Source of the DNA: Topomyia yanbarensis
Lineage: Eukaryota > Arthropoda > Insecta > Diptera > Culicidae
Direction: 5' to 3'
Length of the DNA: 64,000 nt
Assembly (NCBI RefSeq): GCF_030247195.1
Contig: NC_080672.1
Coordinates: forward strand, 7,874,001 to 7,938,000
Part shown: piece after piece, positions 36,702 through 48,094 of the stretch
Position numbering within the stretch: the first letter of the stretch is position 1
Layout of the letters: each line of letters opens with the position of its first letter
Program-made: the position numbers and the translations under genes
The notes under the pieces: model-generated
Told to the model about the DNA's origin: nothing
What the model saw: only the letters and a program-made list of their open reading frames with translations
Database searches by the model: none

Positions 36702-37276
36702 TGTTTTATTAGATGCATATAATTTATAACGAAAAAGAGATTTATCGGCATCATTTTGCAATCGGATAAATATTCAAATCGACCTCCGTTGAGCCAGAGT
36801 GGCTGACTGTTGTCGAAAATACCTTGCCATTAGTCCACACTATCATACGGGCTTTAGTACCCACGCAAAGAAGGTTTTATCGGAGGAAACAGAAAGTTAA
36901 TGCAACGAATAGAGTAATTGGTACTTTGCTGTGGAACATTTTTAGTTTCAGTAATCAACTAACACATTTTCGCTGAGCCATCGGTCACACAGCCCGTTAA
37001 CAAAGGGTATTTCCAAACACCCTTTGTTAAATAAATATTCCACCAGGTACGATCTGGAATTTTTCACTTTCACTTACATACACCATGTCTGAACTTTCGT
37101 CACTACGAGTAGAAATCACTCCGAATTTTACTATCCACTCGGGAAAAAATTGTTTCGTCGGCCCTGATTTTTGCTATCGAGGAAAGCACTATCGAAAAAT
37201 GGGATTGGACACTATTTATAAGGTTATACAATCAAGCATCAGCCCCACCGATACCCACACCAACTAGTCAAATCGA

Positions 37277-38071
37277 ATGCACCACATGTCACTTGCAGCA
37301 TATTCGTCGTCAGTCGGATTCACTGTTCCGTCTACATCAACATCAACATGTAACAACAACTATGCAGCTCATGTCTCGCTTGCAACATCAACGCAAACTA
37401 ATGGCAGGCAAGCTATATCAGTAATTTCAAATGTACCATATACCGGCCCAAAACAGTTCATGATCCAACCCGCGCGTCCCCAACAATTAACATATAACGA
37501 AACTGCTCTCCCCCAAAGAACCATTATTAAAAATCCCGCAATAGCCCAAAATAGTAATCAGAATTCCTCTCTCTTGGTAGCTCCCCCCGCACAGCAATTA
37601 CCTAAAGCTGAGAAGTGGTTCTACATCACCAGATTTTTACCTAATGAATCAGAAGATAACATTTGTAACTATATACACGCTAGAATTAACTGTGACAAAA
37701 AGTCAATCTTGTGCCATAAGCTCGTGCGCCAGAATCTTGATTGGCCGCTCTCTTTTGTATCGTTCAAATTAAGTGTTCCTGCTGATTTCGAAGAAGTAAT
37801 CACATCTCAAGATTTCTGGCCAAGCGGTGTGACAATTGCTCCTTTTTTAGAGCACAACTCCAAGCAATCAGCGCAACGCAGACTGAATCCGTCCCTTCCC
37901 CCACCCCCTCGTCTGAAAGCCATTCGCAACAGAAACACTCTTGTGCAATCACCACAATCTCCAGCAATTATAACACGGCTAATTCGTCAATCATGCCCCC
38001 GCTCCCCAATGTACCATCAGCCGGTGTCAGTTTCACACCAAGCACACCAATTCCAGACAACCCTAGTTTAG
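37277..38071 (+). CDS. CR1/L2-like element ORF1 (nucleic-acid-binding protein, putative)
   Basis: A 264-codon intact frame. Residues 1-110 are low-complexity and rich in Ser, Thr, Asn, Gln and Pro. Residues 113-190 form a compact domain starting EKWFYITRFLPNESEDNICN and running through LDWPLSFVSFKLSVP to FWPSGVTIAPF. The C-terminal 70 residues are basic and Pro/Ser-rich. The central domain resembles one found in ORF1 of many insect CR1/Jockey-type elements; nucleic-acid chaperone activity is inferred from the family. It overlaps the ORF2 frame by 79 bp in another phase, a common arrangement. The start chosen is the first ATG of the frame; the true start could lie upstream of 37277 if the frame was once longer. 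No CCHC knuckle is visible. Confidence 0.75.
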   Translation: MHHMSLAAYSSSVGFTVPSTSTSTCNNNYAAHVSLATSTQTNGRQAISVISNVPYTGPKQFMIQPARPQQLTYNETALPQRTIIKNPAIAQNSNQNSSLLVAPPAQQLPKAEKWFYITRFLPNESEDNICNYIHARINCDKKSILCHKLVRQNLDWPLSFVSFKLSVPADFEEVITSQDFWPSGVTIAPFLEHNSKQSAQRRLNPSLPPPPRLKAIRNRNTLVQSPQSPAIITRLIRQSCPRSPMYHQPVSVSHQAHQFQTTLV

Positions 38072-40951
38072 ACATATACTACCAGAACACAGGCGGCCTA
38101 AATAGCTGTGTAAGTGCGTACTGTCTTGCTTGCTCCGACAGTACTTACGATCTGTATTTGTTCACCGAAACTTGGTTGAACAGTAGCACACTATCGAAGT
38201 AAATTTTTGGTAGCTCTTACACGGTGTACAGGCAGGATCGCAACGATCAGAATAGTTCCAAGGTAAGAGGAGGAGGTGTTTTAATAGCATGCCGCTCAAA
38301 ATTCAAATCTCGTCTGGTGCCTCTCTCTAATGTCACCTGTAACGTCGAACAGCTCTGGGTCGCTCTTTCGCTCCAACATTACACGCTCTATGTCTGTGTT
38401 ATTTATATTCCGCCCGATCGAGTGAATGATTTAGATATAATTGATCAGCATCTGAACTCTCTTTCCCTGATTACGAAACAAATGGCTTTGAATGACAGGA
38501 TAATTATTGTTGGCGATTTTAACTTTCCAGGAATAAAATGGACCAGTAATTCGTCCAGTTACTTGTACCCTGATGCAAACTGCTCTTCACAAACTGTTTC
38601 TTCTCGGAGGCTTTTGGACGACTACAATACCGCTGGTGTGATTCAATTGAATAATTGTTACAACAGCAACAATCGCCTGCTTGATCTCTGCTTTGTCAGT
38701 CAGGAGTTCGCCGGTACTTGTGCAATCACCGCTGCACCTTCACCGCTTGTTAAAACTTGTCGCCATCACCCCCCTCTCCATATCACTATTCAGAATTGCT
38801 CGCCTGTTATCTTCAATGAAGTCTGTGAATCTACTTACTACGATTATAAAAATGGAAATTTCGAAGCAATGAACAGGTTTCTGTTAGGGTTGGACTGGCA
38901 CTCTCTTCTATCCAATGGGAATTGTAATTCTGCTGCCACGCTATGGACGCATATTGTATCTTATGCAATTGATCAGTTTATTCCTAAAAAGACACGCCGT
39001 GAACCCATGCATCCACCTTGGTCCAACCCAACTTTAAAACGATATAAATGCACCAAACGGACAGCACTCAGAAAACTGTCGAAGCATCCCACCCTTCATC
39101 TGAGATCATATTATATACAGCTCAACAATCGTTACAAGCGACTGAACAAGACACTTCACTATGCTTACCAACGTCGCATTCAGAATAGTCTTAAAACAAA
39201 TCCAAAATTGTTTTGGAACCACGTTAACGAGCAGAGGAAAGAATCCGGATTACCCGCTCAGATGTCACTTGACGATTCATATGCATCAACCTTGTCTGGA
39301 ATATGCAGCTTATTCCGTGAACATTTCAGTAGTGTGTTCACCAAAGAAACTTTAACTAGCCATCAAATTTTAGCTGCAACCAGAAATATTCCTCCCCATT
39401 CTCCCATTGGGCCCCACCCCCTCATCACAACTGCCATTGTCAACACGGCATGTTCTGAATTGAAGTCGTCGTCAAGCGCCGGACCCGATGGAATTCCATC
39501 TATAGTGCTAAAGAAATGCATAAGCAGTCTCCTCGTACCATTATCAATACTATTCAATACCTCTTTGCATTCGGGAATTTTCCCTGATTCATGGAAACAT
39601 TCTTACATTTTTCCCGTGTTTAAAAAAGGGAACAAATGCCTTATATCAAACTATCGCGGGATAGCTGCCTTATGTGCAGTATCTAAGCTATTTGAAATTA
39701 TTGTGCTCCAATTCATCACTCACAACTGCTCTAGATACATATCTGATACCCAGCATGGTTTTATGCCCAAACGGTCAACTTCAACAAACCTTGTTTGCTA
39801 TACATCTTTCATCATCAAGTCCTTACAAGCACGACTTCAGGTTGACAGCATATATACCGATTTCTCTGCTGCTTTCGATAAGATAAATCACCAGATAGCA
39901 ATGGCCAAGTTCGATAGGCTTGGGTTCAATGGTTCCTTTCTGGCTTGGATCCAGTCATATCTGACTGGTCGTGACATGACTGTGAAAATTGGAGACTGCT
40001 CAACCATGCCATTCGAAGTGACCTCTGGGGTCCCACAGGGAAGTCATCTTGGACCCTTCATATTTTTACTCTATCTAAATGATTTAAACTTTTCATTGGA
40101 ATGCTTTAAGTTGTCATTCGCCGACGACTTCAAACTATTTCATCTAATCAAAGATTCTGAAGATACCGATTTTCTGCAGACACAGTTGGATATTTTTTTC
40201 AAATTGGTGCAGCGTAAATAGGATGGTATTGAATCCTTCAAAATATTCCGTTATCTCTTTCTCCCGCAAACGCACGATAATTAAATATGACTACAAGATT
40301 TCGCAAACCATTCTCAAGCGAGAGTCATCCGTAAAAGACTTGGGGATTCTACTAGACTCTAAAATGAATTTTAAGGATCACATAGAATATACAATTTCCA
40401 AGGCTTCTAAGTTACTGGGGTTTATTTTTCGTGTTTCGAAGAACTTCGACGATATATACTGCTTAAAGGCACTTTACTGTGCTCTGGTTCGTTCAACGCT
40501 TCAATATGGTGCTGTTATTTGGGCACCATATTACCAAATCGATATCCAGCGCATAGAAGCTATTCAACGCAAATTTATTCGTTTCGCTCTTCGTCGACTT
40601 CCATGGAGAGATCCACTAAACCTCCCGAGTTACCAGGACCGCTGTCAACTTATTAATCTCGACCTGCTGTCCGTTCGACGAGATGTCTCTAAAGCTGTTT
40701 TCATTGCTGATCTGCTACAATCACGAATTGATTGCTCTAATCTCCTACAATATGTGGATTTCAATATTCAACCTCGTAGTCTTCGATTTCATCCCTTTTT
40801 AAGAATACCTTATGCCAGGACCAATTACGGGTATAATGAGCCATTTGCTAGTATGTGTCGTCTATTCAATCGTTGTTCTAATGTCTTTGATTTTCACTTG
40901 TCCCGAGATGTTGTAAAGCGATTGTTCCATAATACCCTGTCATATCGATAA
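37993..40951 (+). pseudogene. CR1/L2-like element ORF2: endonuclease and reverse transcriptase (one stop, one frameshift)
   Basis: ORF2 nicks the target and copies element RNA there. The endonuclease begins at YYQNTGGLNS and LFTETWL (38075-38175). A TAA at 38200 interrupts it, and the same frame continues from 38203. GGGVLIA, IIVGDFNFPGIKW (residues 97-100 of the 665-codon part are GDFN), LLDLCFVS and RHHPPLHI follow. The reverse transcriptase has AGPDGIPSIVL, NYRGIAALCAVSKLFE, YTDFSAAFDKI (motif A), TSGVPQGSHLGPF (B') and SFADDFKLF (motif C; Asp-Asp intact at residues 634-635). At a seven-T run (40193-40199) the frame changes, and 40202-40951 continues as NWCSVNRMVLNPSKYSVISF to the end LFHNTLSYR. 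All catalytic blocks are otherwise present. About 985 codons if joined. Confidence 0.9.
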
Positions 40952-41071
40952 TAATCTCAGTGTTAGTTTGTAAGCGTAAATATTGTACTCGTAGTATTAG
41001 TTATAGTGAATCGTTTATATGTATCATTTGGATGTTTGTAATCTGTTGGTACAAAAGATGAGGAGGTTTTA

Positions 41072-41157
41072 TGCCTGCTGGAGAGCGAGATTGAAAGGAT
41101 TTCAGCTCCAGCGGGCTTTTCCCTGCTCCCAAATAAAACAATAAAACAATAAAGCTG
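41072..41157 (+). promoter_or_regulatory. 3' UTR stem-loop and octamer tail of the CR1/L2-like element
   Basis: gcctgctggag (41072-41082) pairs with ctccagcgggc (41106-41116); the single mismatch is a G-U wobble in RNA. The tail aataaaacaataaaac plus aataaa (41132-41153) is an 8-bp repeat, not poly(A). The copy at 59.35-59.44 kb keeps both the stem and the tail. A 3' hairpin plus short microsatellite is the type of end recognised by CR1- and L2-type reverse transcriptases; recognition here is inferred. Confidence 0.7.
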
Positions 41158-41159
41158 AA

Positions 41160-43250
41160 AACATTACTCAACTCAGTTCGACGAGTTAAAAAAATTGTTC
41201 TGTTCCAAGTTACTCATTTTTCTCGGAGATATCTCAACTGATTTGGAAAATTTTGCAACAACTTTTTTACCCAATCAATCATTCGACTACATTTCAGGTT
41301 CTTAAATTATTGAAAGGTCTCGATTTATTAAAATCAGTGTGATCACAGATTATTACTAGATTCTTAAATGGATTTTGGGGTTTTATAAAGTTCATCCATA
41401 AATAACAACAACTTCAAACGGAGGGGACTGTTAAAGATTTTTGTAGAAGTTTGTGATAACAATCAAATAGAAACAACTCACAACAATAACAAACAAAACT
41501 CACTAAACCCACCGCGCATCTCCAGCATAATCCATTTCCCAATCGAAATCGATAGTAGGTACCTACACACTGCCTTCAAGAGCAATGCGGTAAAAGGACC
41601 TCTTTTGTAAGTCCGCGTTACGCCGGAAAAGAAAGCGGAGAGCAACCAAAGAATGACGTGCCGGTCGCATTTCAAGTCAAGAGTGACGACACAAAGGACA
41701 TCGCAATGACAACATAAATCGCACCGCGGAAGAAAGGAAACCAATTTCCCGTAATATAGAAGAACCGACCGGGACCAGCATGAAACCCAAATATGTGCAC
41801 GTCACCGGTACTCGGTAGGATGGATTCAGGGATGATTCGATTTAACTGAACTCACACTGCTTACGGCGGATTCGACCCTGTGCGCTGTGCAGAGTAACAA
41901 GTAGGCGACGACTTTTGAATCACAGGCTGCCATACGGGCAATTGACGATGTCGCATCGCAGTCGGCGGTGCTGTTTTGCGTGAAAAGATGAATTGGGGTT
42001 AGCCGGCAAATAAAAGCCGAGGGAATTGTTATGTGAATCTGAATAGGGGTATATGTATAGACAGACTGGCTTTCCACGCTTTCGGGCTATTTTCAGTTGT
42101 CATCCCGCCGTCGTCGTCGTCCTCGTGTTTATTGTGTTTGCATAATCATATACATAATATATTATGTTTTAATAGTGTTTCTTTCTTCTCTGGCTTCCTC
42201 GCTGTCATCGGACTTTTTTTTGTTTACTTTTGTACTGAACGTTGTTTTCATTCTTTTTACATCCACGTTGCTGTGAGTGCCGTCCTTTATTGTCCTCCCT
42301 TGACTACCCTGTAATGGCCTTTACTTGGGAAACATGTGATGAATCGTTGATTTCGGTAGTCGATTAAAAGGATATTTAAATTACTTTTTCTACCTACATC
42401 TCTTTCGTTCGCTGCTAGTGTGTCAGAGAAGGGCGGAATTGATTTGAATAAAACATGTCCTTTGGTAGCGTATGGAAGTGGACATTTGGAAAAGTGGGCC
42501 ACCGGCTATTGTGGGTGAACAAGTGGAAATGCATCCCAGTAATTGAAATTTGCATAGTGAAGAGGAATTTGAACCTCTTATTGTGCCGTAAGCTGTTTCA
42601 TCTCGGACAAAACATCGCCCGGGCTGATAGGGATCGGACAGGCTCTACTAAACATACCCCTTCAATTGAACCGAAGAAAAACATTATTCCAAAGTGGGCT
42701 CCCTCCTACGAATTTTCGGTGAATAATTGCCCTTACAACTTTTACGAAAGGCACTCGATTTTTTTTGCTTCGTTCTGTTTACTCAATAGAACGACTTCGA
42801 CTTCCACAGACGACGGTTGTTTGGTTTTCCGATTACATTTATGTTTGTCATATTACCATTATTTGTGTAATCGATGAGAAACGGAAAGAGGTGCGATAGA
42901 TGAATGGCTTTTCGAGATCCTTAAGCTTTGTTGCGATTGGAATCAATGGGGGAAGGAGATCTGTTTATTGTCGGTGACTACTTTCATCTTGCTGTGAATG
43001 GCTGAATGGTGTTTTTCAGTTTCGAGATTGACATTCGATAGAAGACGAAACGTTGAACATGGTTTAATGCTGCACGAATTAGACTGACTAGAAAAACAAC
43101 TTATTTTTGAAAACTCAATCGACCCTAGTTCCACCTGGAGAGCCTGCTTCAACTTTGAACCAAATCGGACAAGTGAAACTACAAGTCAAACGTGTTTCAA
43201 GTTTATATAAGATTTTGACCGCTAGGTGGCACTATATGTATCAGATTGTG
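41160..43250. other. 2 kb without recognised repeats or genes
   Basis: The composition is more mixed than in the flanks. Open frames at 41478-41744, 41826-42077, 42033-42314 and 42455-42877 occur on both strands, without domains. A short (cgt)n run lies at about 42109-42122. Possible host DNA; no exon can be supported. Confidence 0.4.
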
Positions 43251-43258
43251 AAAATAAC

Positions 43259-43353
43259 TCGATTATCCGGGGATTTAAAAAAATCTCACCCCGGATAATC
43301 ACAAATAACACAAAAAAAGTTTGACTCTAATCGAGTCAAACTTTTTTTGTGTT
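43259..43353. repeat. Two adjacent perfect hairpins
   Basis: First: gattatccgggg (43261-43272) against ccccggataatc (about 43289-43300). Second: a 21-bp perfect stem (43307-43327 and 43333-43353) with a 5-nt loop, centred on gactctaatcgagtc. Non-coding, probably the terminal part of a MITE. The ccggataatcga motif recurs as an array at 50354-50440. Confidence 0.8.
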
Positions 43354-43589
43354 TTTTTTATGAATTTAAGCTTCATTCGTAGAGAAATTGGAAATAAAAT
43401 GGTCAGGGTAAATTTTCCTGTTATAGTAAACGTAAATGTACCTATTTTGGCCCTAGTCGATTTTTTAGACTTTCAAGGTGTGCTTTGTATTTTCAGTTGG
43501 TTTTCATTTATTGTTTATATTGCTAATGAGTAAATGGTATGTATCAGTTGTTTATACCTATCTGTGCAAGAATTCTTAGACAAACTCTT

Positions 43590-44455
43590 TAACCGTTATG
43601 TGTCAAACAAAAGAAACACCTTTAACAGGCCAACGAGGGTACCCAGGTACCCACAAATTGAAATGCTTATAACTATGGCTTCCTTTAACCGATTTGGACA
43701 CTTTTAGACGTTTCGTCCACTTTTTGATTCTCTAGAATAAAACCGGATGAATGGATCTGGTTTCTTGGTAGTCCAGATTTTCCGGAGTAATGTTCCACTA
43801 CTATGATTTGTAATTTTTAATAATGTCCCAGCAATATGAGTATCAAAACTCTTCAAATTGCCTCGGAAGTCTATTATTTACTGTTACGGGACCCTACGGC
43901 AATTTGAAAAAGGGAATCGGAATGGAATGACCACTTACGGCCCTACGGGAACCTGCTCCGGAATGTCCGATTCGGGGTCAAATCACCAAATGATTCCAAA
44001 ACCATGAGATACAGCCTACTGATGCAATTCCAAGAATTTTGATACCCATACTAGCACCGGAACACGCTTCCGGAAATCCGGATTCCCGGGAACCAAATGA
44101 AGTAACCCGATTCATTTCTACCAAGTCTAAAAGTGAACGAGTTTCTGAATTCTAAACACCCAAAAGTACCAAAATCGGTTGAAAATTACCTTAGTTATTC
44201 GAATTTTAGTTTTGTGGGTACCCGGGTACCCGGGTACCCACGTCGGCCTGTAACGTGGGAAAAAAATTCAGGAGCCCCTCCTCACTCCCCATTTACTATA
44301 TCAGCAATATTATTAACCCAAAAGCTTGACTTAGTGAAGCTCTAAGATGTCATAAAGTTTCAATTTCCAGCTATGAATAAAACATGGGCATTTCATTATT
44401 TGAAACCTAAAAAGGTACCCGGGCGCGTCGGACACATAACTGTTAATAAGGTGTG
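43590..44455. mobile_element. MITE with GGTACCC-rich inverted termini
   Basis: Left: cgttatgtgtcaaac (about 43592) and aacaggccaacgagggtacc (about 43626) then caggtacccacaaa. Right, inverted: tttgtgggtacccgggtacc (about 44213) and cacgtcggcctgt, then cgggcgcgtcggacacataa (about 44420). The inner arms extend into aaccgattt..cacttttag against agtaccaaaatcggttgaaa. So two nested layers of inverted repeats enclose about 800 bp of non-coding DNA. Exact tips and target duplication were not resolved. Confidence 0.6.
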
Positions 44456-44847
44456 TCTTTTGCAATACAGGTCAAACTCGGGCTTCGATTTTCCGAGCTA
44501 AATGATTCGATTACTCGAATACCAGAAAAAAGTAGTCGTCTGTTTCTTGGCTCCAGTTTAATTTACGTGGTGGTGTCACATATCACAGCTAACATTGCTT
44601 TTAACCCTCATCCTAGTTAGAAGAGTATGCGTTGTGCCTCCATAAGGAGATCCTTGACCTTGTCCTTATATCATCATTTAGTTGACCAATGTCGGACCGA
44701 CGCATGTAGCCTTCACAAACTCTCCCACTCATGTTTGTCACCAGCGAAGGACTACCAAAGTTTACGTAGATGAGGGGTTCCCGGCCCAGGCCCGTAGCCA
44801 GGAGTTTATTTCGGGAGGGGCTTAAAAAATTATTGTATAAAGCTTTT

Positions 44848-45013
44848 TTATTTCGATTATACAGGTTTTAACCTTATGGTTATTCGCCTCTTTTTGGGTT
44901 AGAAAATTTCTTTAGAAAAATTTCTAACCCTACATGTGCGGGATTGATGAACGAACCGTGATGAGCTGCGTAAAAGGTAATCAATTTACCAACTACGCTT
45001 TACCCGCCCCTGC
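44848..45013 (-). mobile_element. tRNA-derived SINE with target duplication
   Basis: It is flanked by the exact 11-bp repeat ATAAAGCTTTT (44837-44847 and 45014-45024). On the minus strand it begins gggcgggtaaagcgtagttg, a tRNA 5' half with a good A box, then a B-box-like ggttcgttcatcaatcccgc. Next come a hairpin (gggttagaaatttttc against gaaattttctaaccc) and a tail ending in ataatcgaaataaa. Length 166 bp. The family is common in Aedes-type genomes as I remember it (possibly a Feilai-type SINE, not verified). Pol III transcription and use of a non-LTR partner are family knowledge. Confidence 0.75.
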
Positions 45014-45580
45014 ATAAAGCTTTTAGTTCTAATTACTTCATATTGTCACTAGAAACTAAACGAAATTTTGAAAAGTTCTTAATGAAAACAAAGCCAAATC
45101 TAAGACAATCCATGTTCTTTGTCACAAGAAAGGCTATAGTACATCAACGAATTATTGATGTTTAATTTGATTTTTATTATTTATTTTTATTCACAAGTTA
45201 CAATTTACTCTCGTTGCAACAATGGATATTCTAGAGTTCTCAGTATTTATGCGCTAACCGAATATGACAATCCTTGACGGTGCTGGAAAACGCAAGGTGT
45301 TCTAAGCTACACGTTTAAAAGGTGTAGATGACGCTAAATCGAAATGAGTAGAATATCCATAAATCCATAATATCCATAAAATGTTCGATCGAAGAGAATG
45401 TCGAAATTTGTACAAAATCTTCTGATTTAGCAAACGAATTGTAGATGGGTCAACTTCTATTTTCTTGATCTGGCGTCCTGTAACTATTACCAGTTCTAAT
45501 GCATCATGCTAACATAATTTTTTGGCATACCCCAGTTAGGAAGGAGGATCTTTGGTGATCAATAGGATCAAAATATATGG

Positions 45581-47395
45581 GTCATTCCACGTCTGATTTA
45601 CAATCAAAATTTGAATTCCTTCCAATTTTTTTTCTTGCATTCATTAGTTAAAGTTATTGACACGCATTTTTTATTTTGGCTGAATATGATTTTTTTTCAA
45701 GTTATTAGTTTTTGAACTTTTGAAGTTTATAACATTGAACATTTTTCAATCACTTATAACTCGGAAACGATTCGATATATGGAAAAAAGTATTAAATAAA
45801 AAAGTTGTGAGCTTACTGAAAAAAATAGCAATTTCTTTTTGTTATACAACTTATGAAATTTGCAATTGTTTGAAACAAATTGAATTTTTTAAAGTTGGAC
45901 CAATTTTTTACTTATTATTTTCTTTAAATATTAAAAATCATGTTAAAATAATTGTGCAAAAATTTGGGAGTGGATATCAAAATACTTTGCGAGATATTAC
46001 AATTATAAACTTAAAACAAGGCAATTTTACACCAAACGCCTAGTGAGAGGCCTATTGTAATTGAAATATCTCGTAAAATACTTCGAATTTCTTTCTGAAA
46101 TGTGTACACAATCTTCTCGATATAATTATAAATTATTTGAAAAAGCTAAAAAGATTTTTTTGGCTCCACCCTGAAAAAAAATTTGTTACTAATATTTGCA
46201 TAATACATAAATTATTTAACAAAAACAAATATTACAAAAAAAAATCCGCCGAGATCTTCCGAAAACGCAGCTTTTATTATTTAATGCTTTTTTCCAGAAA
46301 TCTAATAGTTTCTCAGTTATGAGGGAATGAAAAATGTCCAATTCTATTAAATTTATAAAACTTTTAAAAATCACTATATTATTAAAAGTCGATATTTGTA
46401 TGTATGTGATTTATGGACTCCCAAACGGCTTAACCAATTGCCGTAAAAATTTATGCATAGTAGGAATTTGTTATGGAGCGTGTTTGTGTGCTATTGGTGG
46501 GGATTATCTGCCTACAAGAAGGCGCTTCGGAACAAATTATGGTTTCCTCCTATTTCGTTGAAAGTCGCATCAACGTGCGATGGGTATTAGCTAGTACTTT
46601 ATAAAGTTCAAAAACTCATAACTTGAAAAAAAAAAAAGTCAAATTCAGCCAAAGTAAAAAAATCGTGTCTATAATTTTCAGCTAAAGAGTGCAAAAAAAT
46701 TGAAGGGAACTAAAATTATAGTTGTAAATCGTGGAATGACTCGCATTCTGCAAATTTAAGACTTTTTTGGGGGTATTCTCATGTTAAAAGCAAATATTTT
46801 CTAAAGTCCCCCGAAATCAAATTTATTTTGATTACATAACTATATTAAGAAGCAAACCCGCCACGACTGTAAGTATATTAAGAAGATTATGTGAAAACTT
46901 CAGAATGGAACTCGAAGTGTTACGAGACATTTCAGTTATAACAGGCCTTTCGCTGGGCGTTTAGTGTAAAATTGCCATGTTTTATGTTTATAATTGTAAT
47001 ATCTCGCAAAGAATTCCACTGCCAAATTTTTACACAATCTTTTTAACACGATTTTAATACTTAAAGAAAATAATAAATAAAAAATTTGGTCCAGCCTTAA
47101 AAAAATTCAATTTGTTTCAAGTAATTGCACATTTCATAAGTTATATAACAAAAAAATTGTGATTTTTTTTGGTAAGCTTATTTGAAAACGCAACTTTTTT
47201 ATTTAATATTTTTTTCCATATATCGAGTCGTTTCCGAGTTATCAGTGATTGAAAAATGTTCAATTTCATAGACTTCAAAAGTTCAAAAGCGAATAACTTG
47301 AAAAAAATATAATATTTAGCCAAACCAAAAAATACGTGTCAATTATTTTTAGCTAAAGAATGTAAGAAAACAGTTTGGAAGATGCTTGACGTTTA
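45581..47395. mobile_element. Large foldback composite with roughly 500-bp inverted arms
   Basis: The arms are about 45595-46130 and 46860-47395. In both, inverted, I see ttttgaacttttgaag, acatttttcaatcact.ataa, actcggaaacga.tcgatata, aaacaaattgaattttt and ttgcgagatattacaattat. Identity is about 80-85% by eye. A third inverted partial copy of the outer part (46575-46742) ends in cgtggaatgactc, matching the left tip gggtcattccacg (45582). So one element spans about 45581-46742 and another shares its arm. No coding capacity beyond AT-rich chance frames. Confidence 0.7.
46392..46594 (+). mobile_element. Non-autonomous Helitron fragment with 3' hairpin and CTAG end
   Basis: The 3' end reads tcgcatcaacgtgcga (5-bp stem, 46565-46580), then tgggtattag and CTAG (46591-46594) followed by T, as for Helitron termini. 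Upstream, gtatgtatgtgatttatgga then ctcccaaacggcttaacc is a phrase I associate with mosquito Helitron-type repeats. A partial second copy occurs at about 51905-51945 (gtatgtaatttatggactct). It sits in the middle of the foldback composite. The 5' TC end was not resolved. Confidence 0.55.
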
Positions 47396-48061
47396 TATTA
47401 AGCGCACATTGCTCTAATCTATTACAGAAATTCAATTTGCGTATGATTTAACTAACTTTCTTTATTCAGGCCAATATCTAGCATAAAATGAGTTTTGTTA
47501 GATACCATTACTAGCGATAAATGTTAATTTTGGGACAGTTTTTGTACTCAGTTTTCTATGAAACTTCTAATTTTTTATTATACAATTCGTTTACTTGAGT
47601 CGGTTCAATGCATTAGCTAAATGAAGCCTTGAGTCTTTAATATATTTCCACGATATAAACAATGAAAATGATAAAACGCTAATGGTTGTCCAACAGATCT
47701 CGTGCGATTGACCTGTTTACTGATTGAGAAATATTTTTCATAACCAACCGCGTCTTGGTGGTCGTTCATATCTATCTTGTACACTTCCGTATTATTATCG
47801 TGGTAACTGCCATGGACATGGCAGTTCGCGAATATCTGATTTCATTTTTGTTTTGTCCCCTTACGGGCCACCAGTGTCGACTTCCTCAATGATGATGCTG
47901 ATTGTTAATTTTGAGATACTAGACGCAGTTTTTGCCGTCAATATTATATGAACAGCAGCCACAAATTTGGCAATTGTTTTTCAGGTAATCGTATTGGAGA
48001 CTATGGATGTGCAAAGATGTAACGTGTATGATGATATTATCGCATTGCGTTTTGTGCGTGC

Positions 48062-48094
48062 AGGGTCAGCTAGGACGAAATCCTAGCTGACCCT
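48062..48094. repeat. Perfect 14-bp hairpin
   Basis: agggtcagctagga, loop cgaaa, tcctagctgaccct. It lies inside the hAT-like element, next to a region (48196-48236) faintly similar to the SINE tail. Confidence 0.85.

Larger units (their letters stand above)
33650..37130 (-). mobile_element. I-clade non-LTR retroposon, internally deleted (right copy of the inverted pair)
   Basis: Minus-strand counterpart of 10540-13460. Going down in coordinate it holds the 5' region (37130-36720), ORF1 relic (36490-35920), endonuclease scrap (35730-35500), an RNase H-like segment (35100-34800), the ORF2 C-terminus (34740-34440) and the 3' region (34440-33650). The 3' region includes the tgggtagtactaccca palindrome and a UTR section (tcaacatcagagtagcag) related to the 7.5 and 29.4 kb copies. 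A SINE interrupts it at 36568-36701. Confidence 0.8.
37130..41157 (+). mobile_element. CR1/L2-like non-LTR retrotransposon, nearly full length
   Basis: The best-preserved element of the window. It has two overlapping open frames (ORF1, and ORF2 with endonuclease and reverse transcriptase) and a 3' UTR ending in a stem-loop and short octamer repeats. Its left edge abuts the 5' region of the right I-clade copy near 37128. A second, shorter copy at 57.98-59.44 kb shares ORF2 and the same 3' end, and a minus-strand relative lies at 20.5-21.8 kb. ORF2 has one premature stop and one frameshift, so this copy is probably inactive but relatively young. I place it in the CR1/L2/Jockey assemblage from its motifs and repeat tail; the exact clade would need a tree. 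Confidence 0.88.
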
